Of a stretch of DNA of 64,000 nucleotides, positions 21,005-32,459 are shown one piece after another. The position numbers and the translations under genes are program-made. This stretch comes from Piliocolobus tephrosceles (Eukaryota > Chordata > Mammalia > Primates > Cercopithecidae), in assembly GCF_002776525.5 (NCBI RefSeq), contig NC_045452.1, positions 26,828,982 to 26,892,981 on the forward strand, given 5' to 3'. Below the pieces are notes generated by a model. It worked only from the letters and a program-made list of their open reading frames with translations, did not search any database and was not told where the DNA came from. Numbering within the stretch: the first letter of the stretch is position 1; each line of letters opens with the position of its first letter.

Positions 21005-23630
21005 CCTCCAGAGGTCCCGGCAGTGCCATCAACTCAGTGGGAGCTTCAGCGGCTGTGCGCTTCCAGGACTATTTACCCCGGAGTGGGTCAGGCCAGTTTG
21101 TCCCTCTGTGACTGGGCCTCTCAGTCCCACACCTCAGGAGGAAGCTCAGTCTCCTCCTCCTCCCCTGAGACCACTTCAGCTCTGGTTTTCATCTCCACTG
21201 CTCTGAGTAACAGCGCGTGGAGGAGGTGGGCCAGAAAGACCTGAAAATCACAGACCCCAATCCAGCTGGATAGCTTTGTTTCTCTGATGTTGTGGTGGGC
21301 ACAACGCAAAACTGTGAGATGCCACCAACCCCACTTCCCACGATAGCAGGGGGAATGGGGCGGGGGTGGGCAGAGGCCACCGTCATTCTAAGCCTCTGCC
21401 TCGATGTGGGCTCGGGAGCACCCACTAGGTGCTGGGCGGGGCCTTCATTCTGGTCAGGAAACAGACCTGCTACGGTGACGAGCCAAGGTGAGGATGGCAG
21501 GGGCACAGGCTGGGGGGCCACCTGTCATCGATTCATTCACTAACGCAGCACCCACCCCAGGTACAGGGGACACAGCACTGAGTCAGAAGCAGCCCCGTCT
21601 CCCAGGGACTGCCCCTTCAGTGGGCACAGACCCATCCCCCACTCCATCTGTGGGAGCACAGAGATGCCACTTCCCAGAGGAGGTGACGATGAGTAGGAAC
21701 CTGAAAGAAAAGGCCACGACATGGCCTGAGGCCCAGTGGGGGGAGTGCGGCCCTGGGGAACAGCCTGACATGGGACAGCAAGTCTAGGGCCAGAAGGGCC
21801 TGGGATGCTGGGCTCGGCATCTGCCCTTGTCTCAGCACCACCAAAGAGTCCGCCTTCTCCCTTTTCCCAGCCAGACTCCGAACAGGAGCAGAAAATCCAG
21901 GGCCTGTAACATCTCACACTTGGTGTTGGGACGTGGGACACAGAGCCAGGCCACCAGGACGGTGCGTGCCAGGCACCATCTGGAGGGCAGCCGACGGGCC
22001 CTGCCGGATTCCTGAGCCACAGTAGGACCTTGTGGGCACCCTCAGCCTCAGGACCCTGGAACACACAGCCCAGGGGCAAGAGAATAACTGCAGGGATCTC
22101 GACAATTCCTGACCGACCCCACCCTAGGCCAGTCCCACACTTCATCCCCCGCTCCGTGGAAAGGCACTATTACCATCCCACTGAACACACAGGGAAACGT
22201 GGCCTGCCAGTGCTGGGAGGTAGAGGAAGATGGTCCAGGCCAGGCAGCTGACTGCAGAGCCCATGTGTGCCCCAGGCTGCCCTGGGAGCAGCTGCCCCAC
22301 ACAGGGCACCAAGCTCTGTGGCTCTGAGGACACAGCCAAGGCACAGGGTCGGAGGAAGGTGTCTGCAGCTCGCCCACAGCCTGGCCCCTGAGCTGAGACC
22401 CAGCACACGAGCTGTCGGGGAGCTGCGTGGAGGGCAGGACCACCCAGGCTTTCTGGGGAGTGGCAGTCCCGGGATAGGGGTACAGGAGTTGGTTCAGCAG
22501 CAAACCCTCGCCCCGGCTGGACCGCAGTGTCCCCATCTGTGTGATGGGGTGGGGTTGGAGTGGCTGATTCCTGGGGGCCAGGGTGAAGCGTGTGACTCAG
22601 TGAAGAAAGAGGGATTCAGAACTTAGGGACACAAGCCTGAGGCAGAGACCCACAGGCGGACCCCCCACGGGGAGGGCCCCCCCATCCTCACAAGGGCTGA
22701 CAAGTCAAAGCCAAGAGCACACAAAGTAGATGGAAGATCTGGACTGAATCCTGCTCAGCACCGCCTCTGCCCCCAAGGCCAGCCCCTCCTGCCCACGATG
22801 CCCTCCACTTCTTCCCCAACACGCTCCGGGGTTGCCTGCCTACCGCCTTCGCACCAACATACCCCCACCCCACAGGAAGCCTGGAGAAAAGAGCTGCCTC
22901 CAGTCCCCATGCCCGTCCCCAGGAGCACACGGTCCCTGTGTCTGTCCCCTAGTAGCACAGCCGGGGGCTTGGGGACACCGAAGCATGGGGGGTTGATTAC
23001 AACAGCAGGGCCGTAATCCCTAGGACAGAGCTGGCCTGGGCTCGGGGGGACAGAAAAACCCAAGTCCCTACTTTTGTTTTGAGCAGAGCCCCATCTGAGC
23101 TAGATCCCAGAGATGTACCAGGGAACGTTCGGGAACGATGAGCATGTGGGGCTCTGGGAAAGGCCTCACTGGTGCTGGGGGTGCCCGGCTCTCCAGCAGG
23201 CTCAGTTACATCTGTCTCCTCGTGGTGACATGGGCAGCTGCAAGCTTCCTCCAGGCGCCGCAGGCTCGTCTGGGGTCCTAGCAGCTGGCTCATACCAGGA
23301 TCCTTGACCGCTGTGCCCCACTCCCACCCACTTTCTACGTAAACCAAACATAGGTTTACATTTCGATGGACGGGTTTGGGGTCCACACTCAGTGGCCAGG
23401 CACATGACAGCGACTCCTGAGTCGTGTGACGCTCATCCTCAGCTCCCGCCTTAGTCTCTGCCAGTTTTGGTCCAAGAAGTGGCAGCAGCCAGAGCATCCA
23501 GTCCAGTGGCACCCCCGGCACCATGCAGACTTGTGGGGTACCGAGAAAAGCCACCTGCAGCATTCTGGGCCCGGCTTCCAAGCTCCTCTGGCAACTGGGT
23601 CTCATTCAGATGGAAGCCCCTGGGCCTGGC
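21005..23630. other. single-copy GC-rich DNA with faint ancient repeats
   Basis: About 2.6 kb without Alu or L1. Weak old LINE-like similarity at 21530-21790 and an end-of-L2-like GGCACACAAGAGCTGCTCAG at about 23618. Open frames up to 202 codons on both strands are uninterrupted GC-rich chance frames. Confidence 0.45.
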
Positions 23631-23699
23631 ACACAAGAGCTGCTCAGTAAAATGTCTTCAGCCCTTTGGACTCAACAGCACACTTGGACCCTGAGAGAA

Positions 23700-23830
23700 G
23701 GAAGAGCACCGGGCCTGGGGTCAGAAAACCTGGCTTCAACCCAGCTCCCTCCTCTATCCTCCTGCTGCTCCACCTTCGGTAAGACGCTGAGCCCCACAAG
23801 CCTCAGCTTCTCCATCTGTAAAGGCTGCAG
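23700..23830 (+). repeat. MIR element
   Basis: GGGGTCAGAAAACCTGGCTTC, then CTCAGCTTCTCCATCTGTAA; MIR body and core in sense orientation. Confidence 0.7.
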
Positions 23831-23839
23831 CTGTTCTGT

Positions 23840-24485
23840 AGACAGTGAAGGACCGTGTGCCCAGCATCCGGTGGCTTCCACCTATGGCGTGTGTTGTCAG
23901 GCTATGAGAACCCTGACGGCAAAGGTGCCCAGAGCAGAAGCTGAAAACCATGCCCTTTCATGGGAATTCGGGGAGGAAACAAGGTTCCTTTCCATGTGCA
24001 TCTTATTTCTGGGGCCTCAAGGTGCCAGGGGCCACTGTCCAGGGGCCGGACGCCTGTGCTGAGAGGGGCACCACGGCATGCTCACCTCTGATGTCTGTTT
24101 CCATCCATTCTTCCTCTCTGGTCATCTGAAGCACCCTCTGGATTCTGGGAGCTATCGAGACTTAATGAGGGCCACCTGGAGGCCCCGCCCAGGCCCTGCC
24201 ATCAATACCACGTTTATATTATTGCCTCGGTATCTGGACAAAGTAGGAACCCCACAGCCGGCGTCAGCAGAGTTAGGGAATTTCCTAAGATTCCAGGCCA
24301 GGCCCAGCTCCCGTCCACTCCTGAGCCTGTCCACTAGCTAATGACGCATCACAGGGCTACGCTGGCCCATCCTGGTTCCTCTATCTGCTAGATGTGGATG
24401 GTGGGGTCCTGGCCTTCGAATGGGAATGTCTGCTTCAAGAAGAACATCCTCAGAGCCAGGAAGAAATAAGCTGACCAAGCTCCTG
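23840..24485. other. single-copy DNA
   Basis: Small AT-rich patch TTTATATTATTGCCTCGG near 24211. Nothing else recognised. Confidence 0.4.
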
Positions 24486-24486
24486 A

Positions 24487-24541
24487 TGAGTGAGTGAATG
24501 ACTGAATGAATGAATGACTGAATGAATGAATGAATGAATGG
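24487..24541 (+). repeat. (TGAA)n microsatellite
   Basis: About thirteen tetranucleotide units, mostly TGAA with TGAC interruptions at two places. Confidence 0.9.
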
Positions 24542-24649
24542 AGGAAGAAACCCTTTGCCCAGCCAATTGCATGGGTTCAGAATTGCTCTAATGAAGTCAG
24601 GGGCCCGGAAGGAAGGACGTGGGGAAGGAAAGCATCCGACTGCACAGTC

Positions 24650-24800
24650 AGGCAGAGCGGAGCCTCAACCGTCACTCCCGCCTTCCTGCCACAGTCCTGA
24701 GCCTTCGTTTCCTCCTCCGTGAACGAGAGTGATGCTTACCTCTTAGGAGCACGAGATTCTTGCATACGGGGCTGCACCTGCACCTCGAAGGTGCTTGCCA
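24650..24800 (+). repeat. MIR fragment
   Basis: CTGAGCCTTCGTTTCCTCCT + CCGTGAACGAGAGTGATG fits a diverged sense MIR. Confidence 0.55.
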
Positions 24801-24819
24801 CGGCCCACTCACTCCTTGC

Positions 24820-25300
24820 CTGTCTTGCGTATTAATTTCCTGCCTCTAGATCACTGATGAAAATGAGGTATGCTTCTTAGGTTACCACGGCAGGAAAACC
24901 CTCCGAGAACACAAAATGCTGCAGAAATCCTGGGTTTCCTGAAGACCTGGTTCAGGTGTCAGTGTTACCATTTATCTCCTTCGTGTTGGGAGGCCCATGG
25001 GCACCTGGCTTTCCCCAGCGGGAACGGACAGACTCGCTCTGGGCAGGAGCAGCAGGGCTCTGACCCAGGCTCCCCCAGCGCCCTGTGAATGGGGCGATTT
25101 AACTCCGGCTGAATGACATGAAGCACGGGAAGCACCTGTCTGTGCTTCTCAAGCAGCCAGCCCCAGAAATCTGAGACCCTCCCATCCTTGGGTGGGAACC
25201 GAGAGTACACGGTTTTGTGCTTTCTGCAGAATCACCTGTGCTTGAGTGCACGGGGCCTGTTTCCCAGCACAGTGCCCACACAGCTGGGGCTTGTTTCCCT
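24820..25300. other. single-copy DNA
   Basis: No feature recognised before the hexanucleotide repeat. Confidence 0.4.
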
Positions 25301-25303
25301 GGA

Positions 25304-25350
25304 CCCAGCCCCAGCCCCAGCCCCAGCCCCAGCCCCAGCCCCAGCCCCAA
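25304..25350 (+). repeat. (CCCCAG)n hexanucleotide repeat
   Basis: Seven to eight near-perfect copies of CCCCAG; the minus strand reads (CTGGGG)n with evenly spaced four-G runs. Confidence 0.95.
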
Positions 25351-25354
25351 AGCC

Positions 25355-25780
25355 CCACGCTGCTCAGATCCCCTGCACCTGGGCTGCAGGGCAATGAGTG
25401 CCTCCAGAAGGTCCTGGTCGTGGGGACAGGGAGTGGTGGGGAACCCCAGGAATGCCATCTTCCAGCACCTGACCGGTCTCCTCCCAAATACTGTTGGCAG
25501 AATTGGGGGGTGGGGTGTAAAGCAGTCCTGCTTACCTTGACCTTGACAGGAAGCTGTGGGTAAGCAAAAGGGGTCAGCCTGAACCGAAGTCCGGGACTCC
25601 ACAGGGGGCTGAGTGCCTCTGAGATGGGACCAGAACCCTTTGGGCCTCAGGCCCCAGGCAGTGAATGGGGAAGATGCTACCATTCCCTCCTGACGGTGAT
25701 CTCAGGGCCACCTGTGCTGTTCCTTCTGCCTGGGTCGCTCTGTCCCCTGCCTCTTGCCCAGGTCACCCACTTACTCCCCA
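25355..25780. other. single-copy DNA
   Basis: Nothing recognised. Confidence 0.4.
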
Positions 25781-25784
25781 AATA

Positions 25785-26000
25785 ATTACCAAGTTCCTAC
25801 AGTGTGCCAAGCACCCAGAGCTAACTACACACAGGTGGACACAGCCCTGGCCTCCACAACCTCATCAGGGAGAGTCAGGCGCTGCAGGAGAGAAGCATGG
25901 GGGCCGGGAGGCCTGCTGGAGCCAGAGTGGTCAGGGAGGGCTTCTCAGAGGAGGCGCACTGCAGCAGAGCCCTGAACGCTACAGGAGGCCGCCTTCCCAG
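25785..26000 (+). repeat. possible ancient CR1-clade LINE (L2/L3) fragment
   Basis: CCTACAGTGTGCCAAGCACC followed by ACACAGCCCTGGCCTCC and later CAGGGAGGGCTTCTCAGAGG keeps the order of a common old mammalian LINE. Diverged. Confidence 0.4.
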
Positions 26001-26009
26001 GCCGAAGGC

Positions 26010-26310
26010 AGAGTAGGCACCAAGTACTTCTGGGGCTGGGAGTGGGGAGGGATGCCAGAGACTAGAGGGGCTCCCCATCTCTGAGGAGCCTCCCCTGACA
26101 CCCCCAAACTAGGCCAGATACCCCAATTCTACCCTCTACCAGCACCTTCTATGCCCTCCCGACATGCCTACAATCCCAATCCCTCCTGCTGGCCTCTCAT
26201 TTCTCAGAGCACAGAGAGTAGGTCACGTCTCGAAGAGTGCTGGCATCCTGGGTGCTCGGTGAACACGCACTGAGTGGGATGGGAAAGAGGAAATGTGGGA
26301 AGTCCTGTTA
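26010..26310. other. single-copy DNA
   Basis: Nothing recognised. Confidence 0.4.
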
Positions 26311-26311
26311 C

Positions 26312-26502
26312 TATGGATGGATGGAAGGGTGGACGGATGGTGGGTGGATGAACGGAAGGGTAGACGGACAGAAGGGTGGACGGATGGAAGGGTAGATGGA
26401 CAGTGGGTGGACGTATGGAAGGGTGGATGGACAGGCGGATGGATGGACGGTGGGTGGATGGATGGAAGGGTGGATGGATGGAAGGGTGGACGGACAGTGC
26501 GT
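26312..26502 (+). repeat. imperfect (GGAT)n array
   Basis: About 190 bases built from GGAT, GGAC, GGTG and GAAGGGT units (repeating blocks such as GATGGAAGGGTGGACGGAT). Open frames through it on both strands are repeat by-products. Confidence 0.92.
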
Positions 26503-26509
26503 GGGTAGA

Positions 26510-26865
26510 ATCAATTCCACCTTCCTGCAGGAGACTCTCCTGCCTCATGCTCCATCTCAGGGGGATGCTCAGGATTCCAGGGGCTGAAAATATTCCAGGT
26601 TGCAGGAGCTGCATGCCACAGTCCCCACCCCAGCCCAAGGCCATGAACACAACAGGGGAGACAGAAGCCTGTGGCTGGGGAACCTTCGGTGACACTGTGG
26701 AGGCCCCTGCCAGCTCAGCCACCCCCTACAGAAGGAGGGAGGGTAGCAGGAGCCTCTGGTGACTCTGCAGGACCTGGAAACAGGGCACAGGGTAGAGGCT
26801 GGCCAAGCAGATGCTCCGTTTAAAGGGGCTGCGGCCACTTGGGATCACTGGAGCCCAATGACAAT
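26510..26865. other. single-copy DNA
   Basis: Nothing recognised. Confidence 0.4.
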
Positions 26866-26869
26866 GCCA

Positions 26870-26985
26870 CCAGGAGGTCCTGTTATTCATCCCCTGTTAA
26901 ACATGAGGAAACCAAGGCACACCGGAGTTAAGCGAGTGGCCCAAGATCGCACACTGCGTGGGTGGCAGAGCCCTTCCCCATGAGA
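26870..26985 (-). repeat. MIR element, antisense
   Basis: TTAAACATGAGGAAACCAAG and GCACACCGGAGTTAAGCGAG match the reversed MIR core. Confidence 0.75.
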
Positions 26986-27094
26986 AGCCTGGCCTTGCAG
27001 GCTGAGCTGTCCCAGCCCCCAGGCAAGATCCCCGCCCCCACCCTTGGCCCTGCTGATTCTCAGTGCTTCTGGAAGGGCTGCCTCCAGTCTGTGT

Positions 27095-27285
27095 GTTGCC
27101 ATTCTGAGCACCTACTTGGCACCAAGCATTCTGTTCACGTTCATGATCTCATTTAAAATGATCTCGCAAGGCAGGGCTCTGCCGTCTTTGTTGTTAAGCA
27201 GACGGACGCACGGGCAGGTGACTGACAGTCACGGATGCTAAGTTACGAAGTGCCTGCTGGGTCTCAAATCCTGGCCAGCGCCAGG
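27095..27285 (-). repeat. MIR element, antisense
   Basis: GAGCACCTACTTGGCACCAAG and ATGATCTCATTTAAAATGATC, then a decayed core; order fits antisense MIR. Confidence 0.6.
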
Positions 27286-27289
27286 GCCC

Positions 27290-27670
27290 AGTCCCCTGAC
27301 CTAGACAGCCTCTCTGCCACACAGCTCCCATGAATGGCCTGGCAGAGGGAAGGGCTCCGAGCCCTCCAGGTGTTCTGGGTGCATCTCCTGGGACAGGCTG
27401 GGCACAGAGCACTCACTGCAGCCCCGCTCGGCAGCACAGGCACCAAATTCTGCCTCCCTGTCATGTCACACCTTCCACGCGGACCCTGTGGGGACCAGAG
27501 TGTATTCTGCTTTCGTACCTGCTCATGCCATCCATGAAAGGCCTGAGGACAGGGGTCAGGTGGAATCTGGGTCTCCAAGCACAGGGCTGATGACCAGGAT
27601 GTGGCCCTGGCTCCCGGAAGCTCAGCTCTGTTTCGGTTTGTCACTTCGGCTCTGCTCAGCGTGCTTCCTT
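27290..27670. other. single-copy DNA
   Basis: Nothing recognised. Confidence 0.4.
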
Positions 27671-28200
27671 TTCTTTTTTACTTATCCAGATACAACTTAA
27701 AAACAGTGACGTGTGCGAGTCTTAAGGGCACAGCTGGAGGAACTCCTCCTCCATCCACACCCCGACAATGACCGCTGAGTTCAGGACCCAGAGCACAGGG
27801 CGCCGGGACCTCCTCCCTGCTGTTGCCCCATTCGGATGTGATGCTGCCTGTTCTGTACTTTACATCAGCGGTCCTCAACCTTTTTGGCACCAGGGACCAG
27901 TTCCGTGGAAGATGGTTTTTCCACGGACCTGGGAGGGAGATGATGGTTTTTTGGGATGATTGAAGCACATTACATTTATTGTGTACTTTATTTCTGTTGT
28001 TATTACATTGTAATATACAATGAAATAATCACATAATTCACCATAACGTAGCATAAGTGGGAGATCTGAGCTTGTTTTCCTGCAACTAGACAGTCCCATC
28101 TGGGGATGATGAAGACATGGATACCCTAAATGTGTTGCTAATGTCCAGTCTACTCCATAATCTCGTTTTGGTTGCTGTCACTGCAGAAAACTCTGCTTCA

Positions 28201-28506
28201 GGCTGGGCGCAGCGGCTCATGCCTGTAATCCCAGCACTCTGGGAGGCGGAGGTGGGCAGATCATCTGAGGTCAGGAGTTTGAGACCAGCCTGGCCAACAC
28301 GGCAAAACTCATCTCTACTAAAAATACAAAAAACAAATGTAGCCGGGTGGGGTGGTGCACAACTGTAGTCCCAGATGCTTGGGAGGCCGAGGCACGAGAA
28401 TCGCTTGAACCCGGGAGGCAGAGGTTGCAGTGAGCCGAGATTGCGCCAGGCACTCCAGCGTGGGTGACAGAGTGAGACTCTGTCTGGGAAAAAAAAAAAA
28501 AAAAAA
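28201..28506 (+). mobile_element. AluS in Charlie3-type element
   Basis: Complete, sense; GAAAACTCTGCTTCA before and GAAAACCCTGCTTCA after the A-tail form a 15-bp target duplication with one change. Confidence 0.96.
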
Positions 28507-28808
28507 GAAAACCCTGCTTCACAAAGACAGGATGCTGGACGTGGAAGCAGGCTTCTCAGTGCTCTTGTGGCAGTCTCAGGATATTCCGCCTGGACTTTCA
28601 TCCAGAACATATGGAGATTTGAAGTTTTTTCCAACACACTTTTAGGGCCACTATCATTTGCGGTCTCAGGCAGTTGATCCTCTTGTAGCTCAGACAAAGA
28701 TGAGCCACAGGGCTCATCCACAAACAGGTCGCGGATCCATTCCTTCCCCGTTTGGGGTTCTCTGGTGGTTGGGAAGTAACGCTCAAGCTCTTTTGAAAGC
28801 TGAGGTAG

Positions 28809-29131
28809 GGGCCGGGCGCGGTGGCTCACACTTGTAATCCCAGCACTTTGGGAAGCCGAGGCAAGCAGATCACCTGAGGTTGGGAGTTCAAGACCAGCCT
28901 GACCAACATGGAGAAACCCCATCTCTACTAAAAATACAAAATTAGCTGGGCATGGTGGTGCACGCCTGTAATCCCAGCTACTCGGGAGGCTGAGGCAGGA
29001 GAACTGCTTGAACCCAGGAGGCGGAGGTTGTGGTGAGCCGAGATCGTGCCATTGCACTCCAGCCTGGACAACAAGAGCGAAACTCCGTCTCAAAAAAAAC
29101 AAAAAAAGAAAAGAAAAGAAAAGGAAAAAGC
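28809..29131 (+). mobile_element. AluS (Sp/Sq-like) in Charlie3-type element
   Basis: Complete, with an A-rich tail containing AAAAG units. AAGCTGAGGTAGG / AAGCTGAGGCAGG flank it. Confidence 0.96.
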
Positions 29132-29543
29132 AAGCTGAGGCAGGTGACCACGTACCAGCTGGGAGAAAGAAGGCCCTGGCTCCGTCTCTTTCAAAATCTC
29201 TGCTAATGTTTGAAACATGTCAAAAATCCCAGTGTTCCCTCGTCATCCCCATAATTCCCATTCGGCTTTGAATGCAGCCGCTTTACCTGCCGACTTGAAC
29301 GCAGTTTTCATTCTTCCCTGAAGTGACAGACTGAGTTTGTCGAGCAGGTTGAACGTGTCGCACACGTCAGCAAGTTTTGCGACTCATCCTGTCACTGAAA
29401 TGTACTGCCAGTGGTGACTATTTTTCTAAAAGCAACCTCTGGAGCGGCCCTCATAATTCAGAAACTCTGGCCAGTGATCTACCTTTAAAAAGCATCTCAC
29501 GTCTGTGTATCAGAGAAGACGTGTGTGCACTGTGTCCATCTCC

Positions 29544-29760
29544 GGACAGAGCTGCCAGAACAGACCTCGTGAGTTAAAGGCATGCACTTTAGTGTGGCTG
29601 ATAATTTTAATCACATCCTGCAAAACGTTGTTAAGTTCAGGTGACATTTTTGGCACAGTTGCAAGAACAGACGTTGAGTTAAAGGCATGTACTTTAATGT
29701 GATTGATCACATCCTGCAAAACGCTGTTAAATTCAGGTGACATTTTTTTGGCTGGCCGGC
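29544..29760 (-). repeat. 105-108 bp tandem duplication inside the transposase remnant
   Basis: GAGTTAAAGGCATG at 29571 recurs at 29676 and the downstream TCACATCCTGCAAAACG and TTCAGGTGACATTTTT also repeat. Both copies encode related peptides containing HxKVHAFNS. Confidence 0.9.
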
Positions 29761-31699
29761 ATTTCTCCAGGGATGACACAGTGTGTGGACTCACATTCAG
29801 AAGTGACCTCTTTGACTGGAGTAATGAAACCAGAAAGCCGTCCAGCCATGGCAGTCGCTCCATCCATGCACATACCAACACAAAGTGATCAATTCAGCTT
29901 TCCTGATACGTAATCAAAGACTTGAATAGCAGCTGTGGTGTGGGTTGGCAACGAAAGCACACGTAACACATCCTCATGCACATCCTCCTGAAAATATATT
30001 GCACACAAACAAGCATTGTTGCCCTGTTTTCAACATTGGTAGACTTGTCAACCCTGGGTTGTGTCCCCTCTAACAATTGTGCCTCAATATCCTCTGCTGT
30101 TTCATCATTTCATCTACTTTGGTACTAGCCAAAAGAGGAACACGTGCCACCTTTTCACCTGCAGTCTCTCTCAAAAGTTCACGACAAATGTCCTTAGCAG
30201 CAGCAGGCAGGATCAACTCTTCACCAACAGTAAAAGGCTTCTAAGCTTTAGCAATGCGATCAGACACTAAGAGTGATGCTCTCGGTGCAGACACAGTCGA
30301 TTAAGTGGTGGCCTTCAATCACTGCTTCTGTTCTTCGTCTTCGTGTTTTTTTTTCTTTTGAAAAACTCTAAAGGCTTGTCTTTTAATGCAAGGTGCTTGG
30401 TCGCCACGTGGTGAAGCAGTTCTGAAGGTTTTATGGCTTCACTGGATAGCCAGTGGTCACATATTATGCAAAGCGGGCTCGGGGAATGTTAATCACGTGT
30501 TGCAATGAACCTGTAATTGAAGCAGGGCTCTCCCTGTTTCCTTTTAAATGCAGCTTTCTTTGAGTCTTCTGCTGTTTCATCACTGGGCCTTTCCCCCTTT
30601 CCAAAGAAGCTCTCCAGAGACGCTTGATATTTTTCTTACTCATTTTGGCTAGGGTTAGCTGGTGGACTTACCAAAACTGTGACTGAGACACATGCTCGGT
30701 GTGGGGAAGAGGCATGGACAGAGTGGTAAATAACATCACAGACGGGCCATACGCAGACTAAAATAAGCGTCAGGTTCTGACTTAAAGCCTGCCAGCAGAC
30801 GCAGCAGTGCAACTGAAGTATGTCAACTCACTTGCCAATATAAAGCTTGCCCCCAGATGCAGCTTAGTCACCTGCCATTCACAGATACGGTTTTGATATG
30901 AGTCTGCAAGCAACTGACTTACTATGGTCTCGGTGCAGTCAAACCTCTCTGCTAATGTTCATCTGTATTTGTAGTCACACTCCAGTGCCAGCATCACCGC
31001 CTCAGCTCCACCGCAGATCATCAGGCATTAGATTCTCATAAGGAGTGTGCAGCGCAGATCCCTCACATGCAGAGTTCACATAGGTTCGTGTTCCTACGAA
31101 AATCTAATGCTGTTGCTAATCTGACCAGAGGTGGAACTTGGGGAATGTGAGCAATGGGGGGTGGCTGTAAATACAGATGAAACTTTGCTCACTTACCCAC
31201 TCCTCACCTCCTGCTGTGAGCCCCAGTTCCTAATGGGCCACAAACCAGTACCAGTCCGTGGCCCGGGGGATGGGAATCCCTGCTTTACATAAAAGGGATC
31301 ACACGGTTTGCACTCTGTAGGTCTTGATGCATTTGCCCAACATTAACACCTGCGAGATGCGTGAAAGCTATTGTACCCAGAAGATGTCCTTTTTCACTGC
31401 TGCATAGTATTCCACTCTGTGAATGGACCACAATCTATATCTCTGGTGTACTGCTGACTGGCATTTGGGTTGTTTCCAGTTTGGGTTTATCATAAAGAAT
31501 GGCTAATGCTGAACACCTTTTTTTTTGGTGAGCCAGGCCCTTATTTTTGGTGGGTGTGCACCCAGGAGTGGAACTCCTAGGTCACGGGATAGGTGCAGGT
31601 TTAGCTTTAGTGGATTGTTAGCTTTGTGCATTTCCCATCTCACTTTTCCTTGCCTTTTGTCCTTTATTACTTCAAATTCCTTTTAGAAAGAGGTGGTGA

Positions 31700-32010
31700 G
31701 GCCAGGTGCGGTGGCTCACGCCTGTAATCCCAGCACTTTGGGAGGCCGAGGCAGGCGGATCACAAGGTCAGGAGATCAAGACCATCCTGGCTAACACGGT
31801 GAAACCCCGTCTCTACTAAAAAAACATAAAAAATTAGCCAGGCGTGGTGGCAGGCGCCTGTAGTCCCAGCTACTCGGGAGGCTGAGGCAGGAGAATTCCG
31901 GGAGGCGTGATCCCGGGAGGCAGAGCTTGCAGCGAGCCAAGATCGTGCCACTGCACTCCAGCCTGGGCAACAGAGTGAGACTCTGTCTCAAAAAAAAAAA
32001 AAAAAAAAAA
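31700..32010 (+). mobile_element. AluY-type element
   Basis: Has ATCAAGACCATCCTGGCTAA and GCAGGCGCCTGTAGTCCC. AGAAAGAGGTGGTGA is repeated exactly on both sides. A short internal duplication (GAATTCCGGGAGGCGTGATC then CCGGGAGGCAG) sits at about 31892-31921. Confidence 0.96.
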
Positions 32011-32155
32011 AGAAAGAGGTGGTGAACATGAGTGAAATAAAGATTCTGAGTAACAGTGGTTATGATGAAATGATTCCATGATTCTCAGATCTATGGTTGA
32101 ACTTCTCTGTAATGGTGCTCACTGCGTGTTATGTATACAATTAAGAAAACAAAAC

Positions 32156-32455
32156 TGGCCAGGTGTGGTGGCTCACACCTGTAATCCCAGCACCTATGGA
32201 GGCCAAGGCAGGCATATCACCTGAGGTCAGGAGTTTGAGACCAGCCTGGCCAACATGATGAAACCTCGTCTCTATTAAAAAAACAAAAATTAGCTGGGTG
32301 TGGTGGCAGATGCCTGTAATCCCAGCTACTTGGGAGGCTGAGGCAGTAGAATCGCTTGAACCTGAGAGGCGGAAGTTGCAGTGAGCCGAGATCACTATTG
32401 CACTCTGGTCTGGGCAACAAGAGCGAAACTTCATCTCAAAAAAGAAAAAAAGAAA
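32156..32455 (+). mobile_element. AluS element
   Basis: Complete sense Alu, AGAAAACAAAAC / AGAAAATAGAAC flanks. Confidence 0.95.
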
Positions 32456-32459
32456 AGAA

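Larger units (their letters stand above)
28085..30643 (-). pseudogene. dead hAT transposase of the Charlie3-type element
   Basis: Remnant of a DNA-transposon transposase that would bind terminal repeats and move the element by cut and paste. The likely original start codon is at 30643-30641. A BED-type zinc finger follows: Cys codons at 30470-30468 and 30461-30459 (C-x2-C), then His codons at 30413-30408 and 30395-30393. The middle region has an internal duplication (29544-29760). The C-terminal hAT dimerisation region lies between and beside the Alus; FWMKVQAEYPE is readable in the piece at 28521-28795. Two Alus (28201 and 28809), frameshifts and stops break the frame. The readable order matches a full transposase, but nothing suggests present activity or domestication. 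Confidence 0.8.
27866..31282 (-). mobile_element. hAT-Charlie transposon, full length (MER1/Charlie3-type)
   Basis: Begins CAGCGGTCCTCAACCTTTTT and ends GGGGGATGGGAATCCCTG, the terminal inverted repeats of the MER1/Charlie3 group. CTTTACAT lies immediately outside both ends (27858-27865 and 31283-31290), a perfect 8-bp hAT target duplication. Length without the two inserted Alus is about 2.8 kb, near the length I recall for the autonomous element. The transposase reads on the minus strand and is broken. Confidence 0.9.
27672..31640 (-). mobile_element. old L1M 3' region, split by the Charlie3-type transposon
   Basis: Left part 27672-27857 and right part 31291-31640 read on as one antisense L1: right-hand blocks include CACTGCTGCATAGTATTCCA, TTTGGGTTGTTTCCAGTTT and CCCAGGAGTGGAACTCCTAG. 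The DNA transposon interrupts it. Diverged and non-coding. Confidence 0.65.

Noticed and set aside
25304..25350. similarity to the disease-linked GGGGCC repeat
   Set aside because: The unit is CCCCAG/CTGGGG, not GGGGCC, and the tract is short.
26204..26722. 172-codon frame rich in His/Pro/Ser
   Set aside because: By-product of the GGAT array.
28086..29102. 338-codon minus-strand frame taken as a gene
   Set aside because: It joins two antisense Alus to pieces of the dead Charlie transposase; not one gene.
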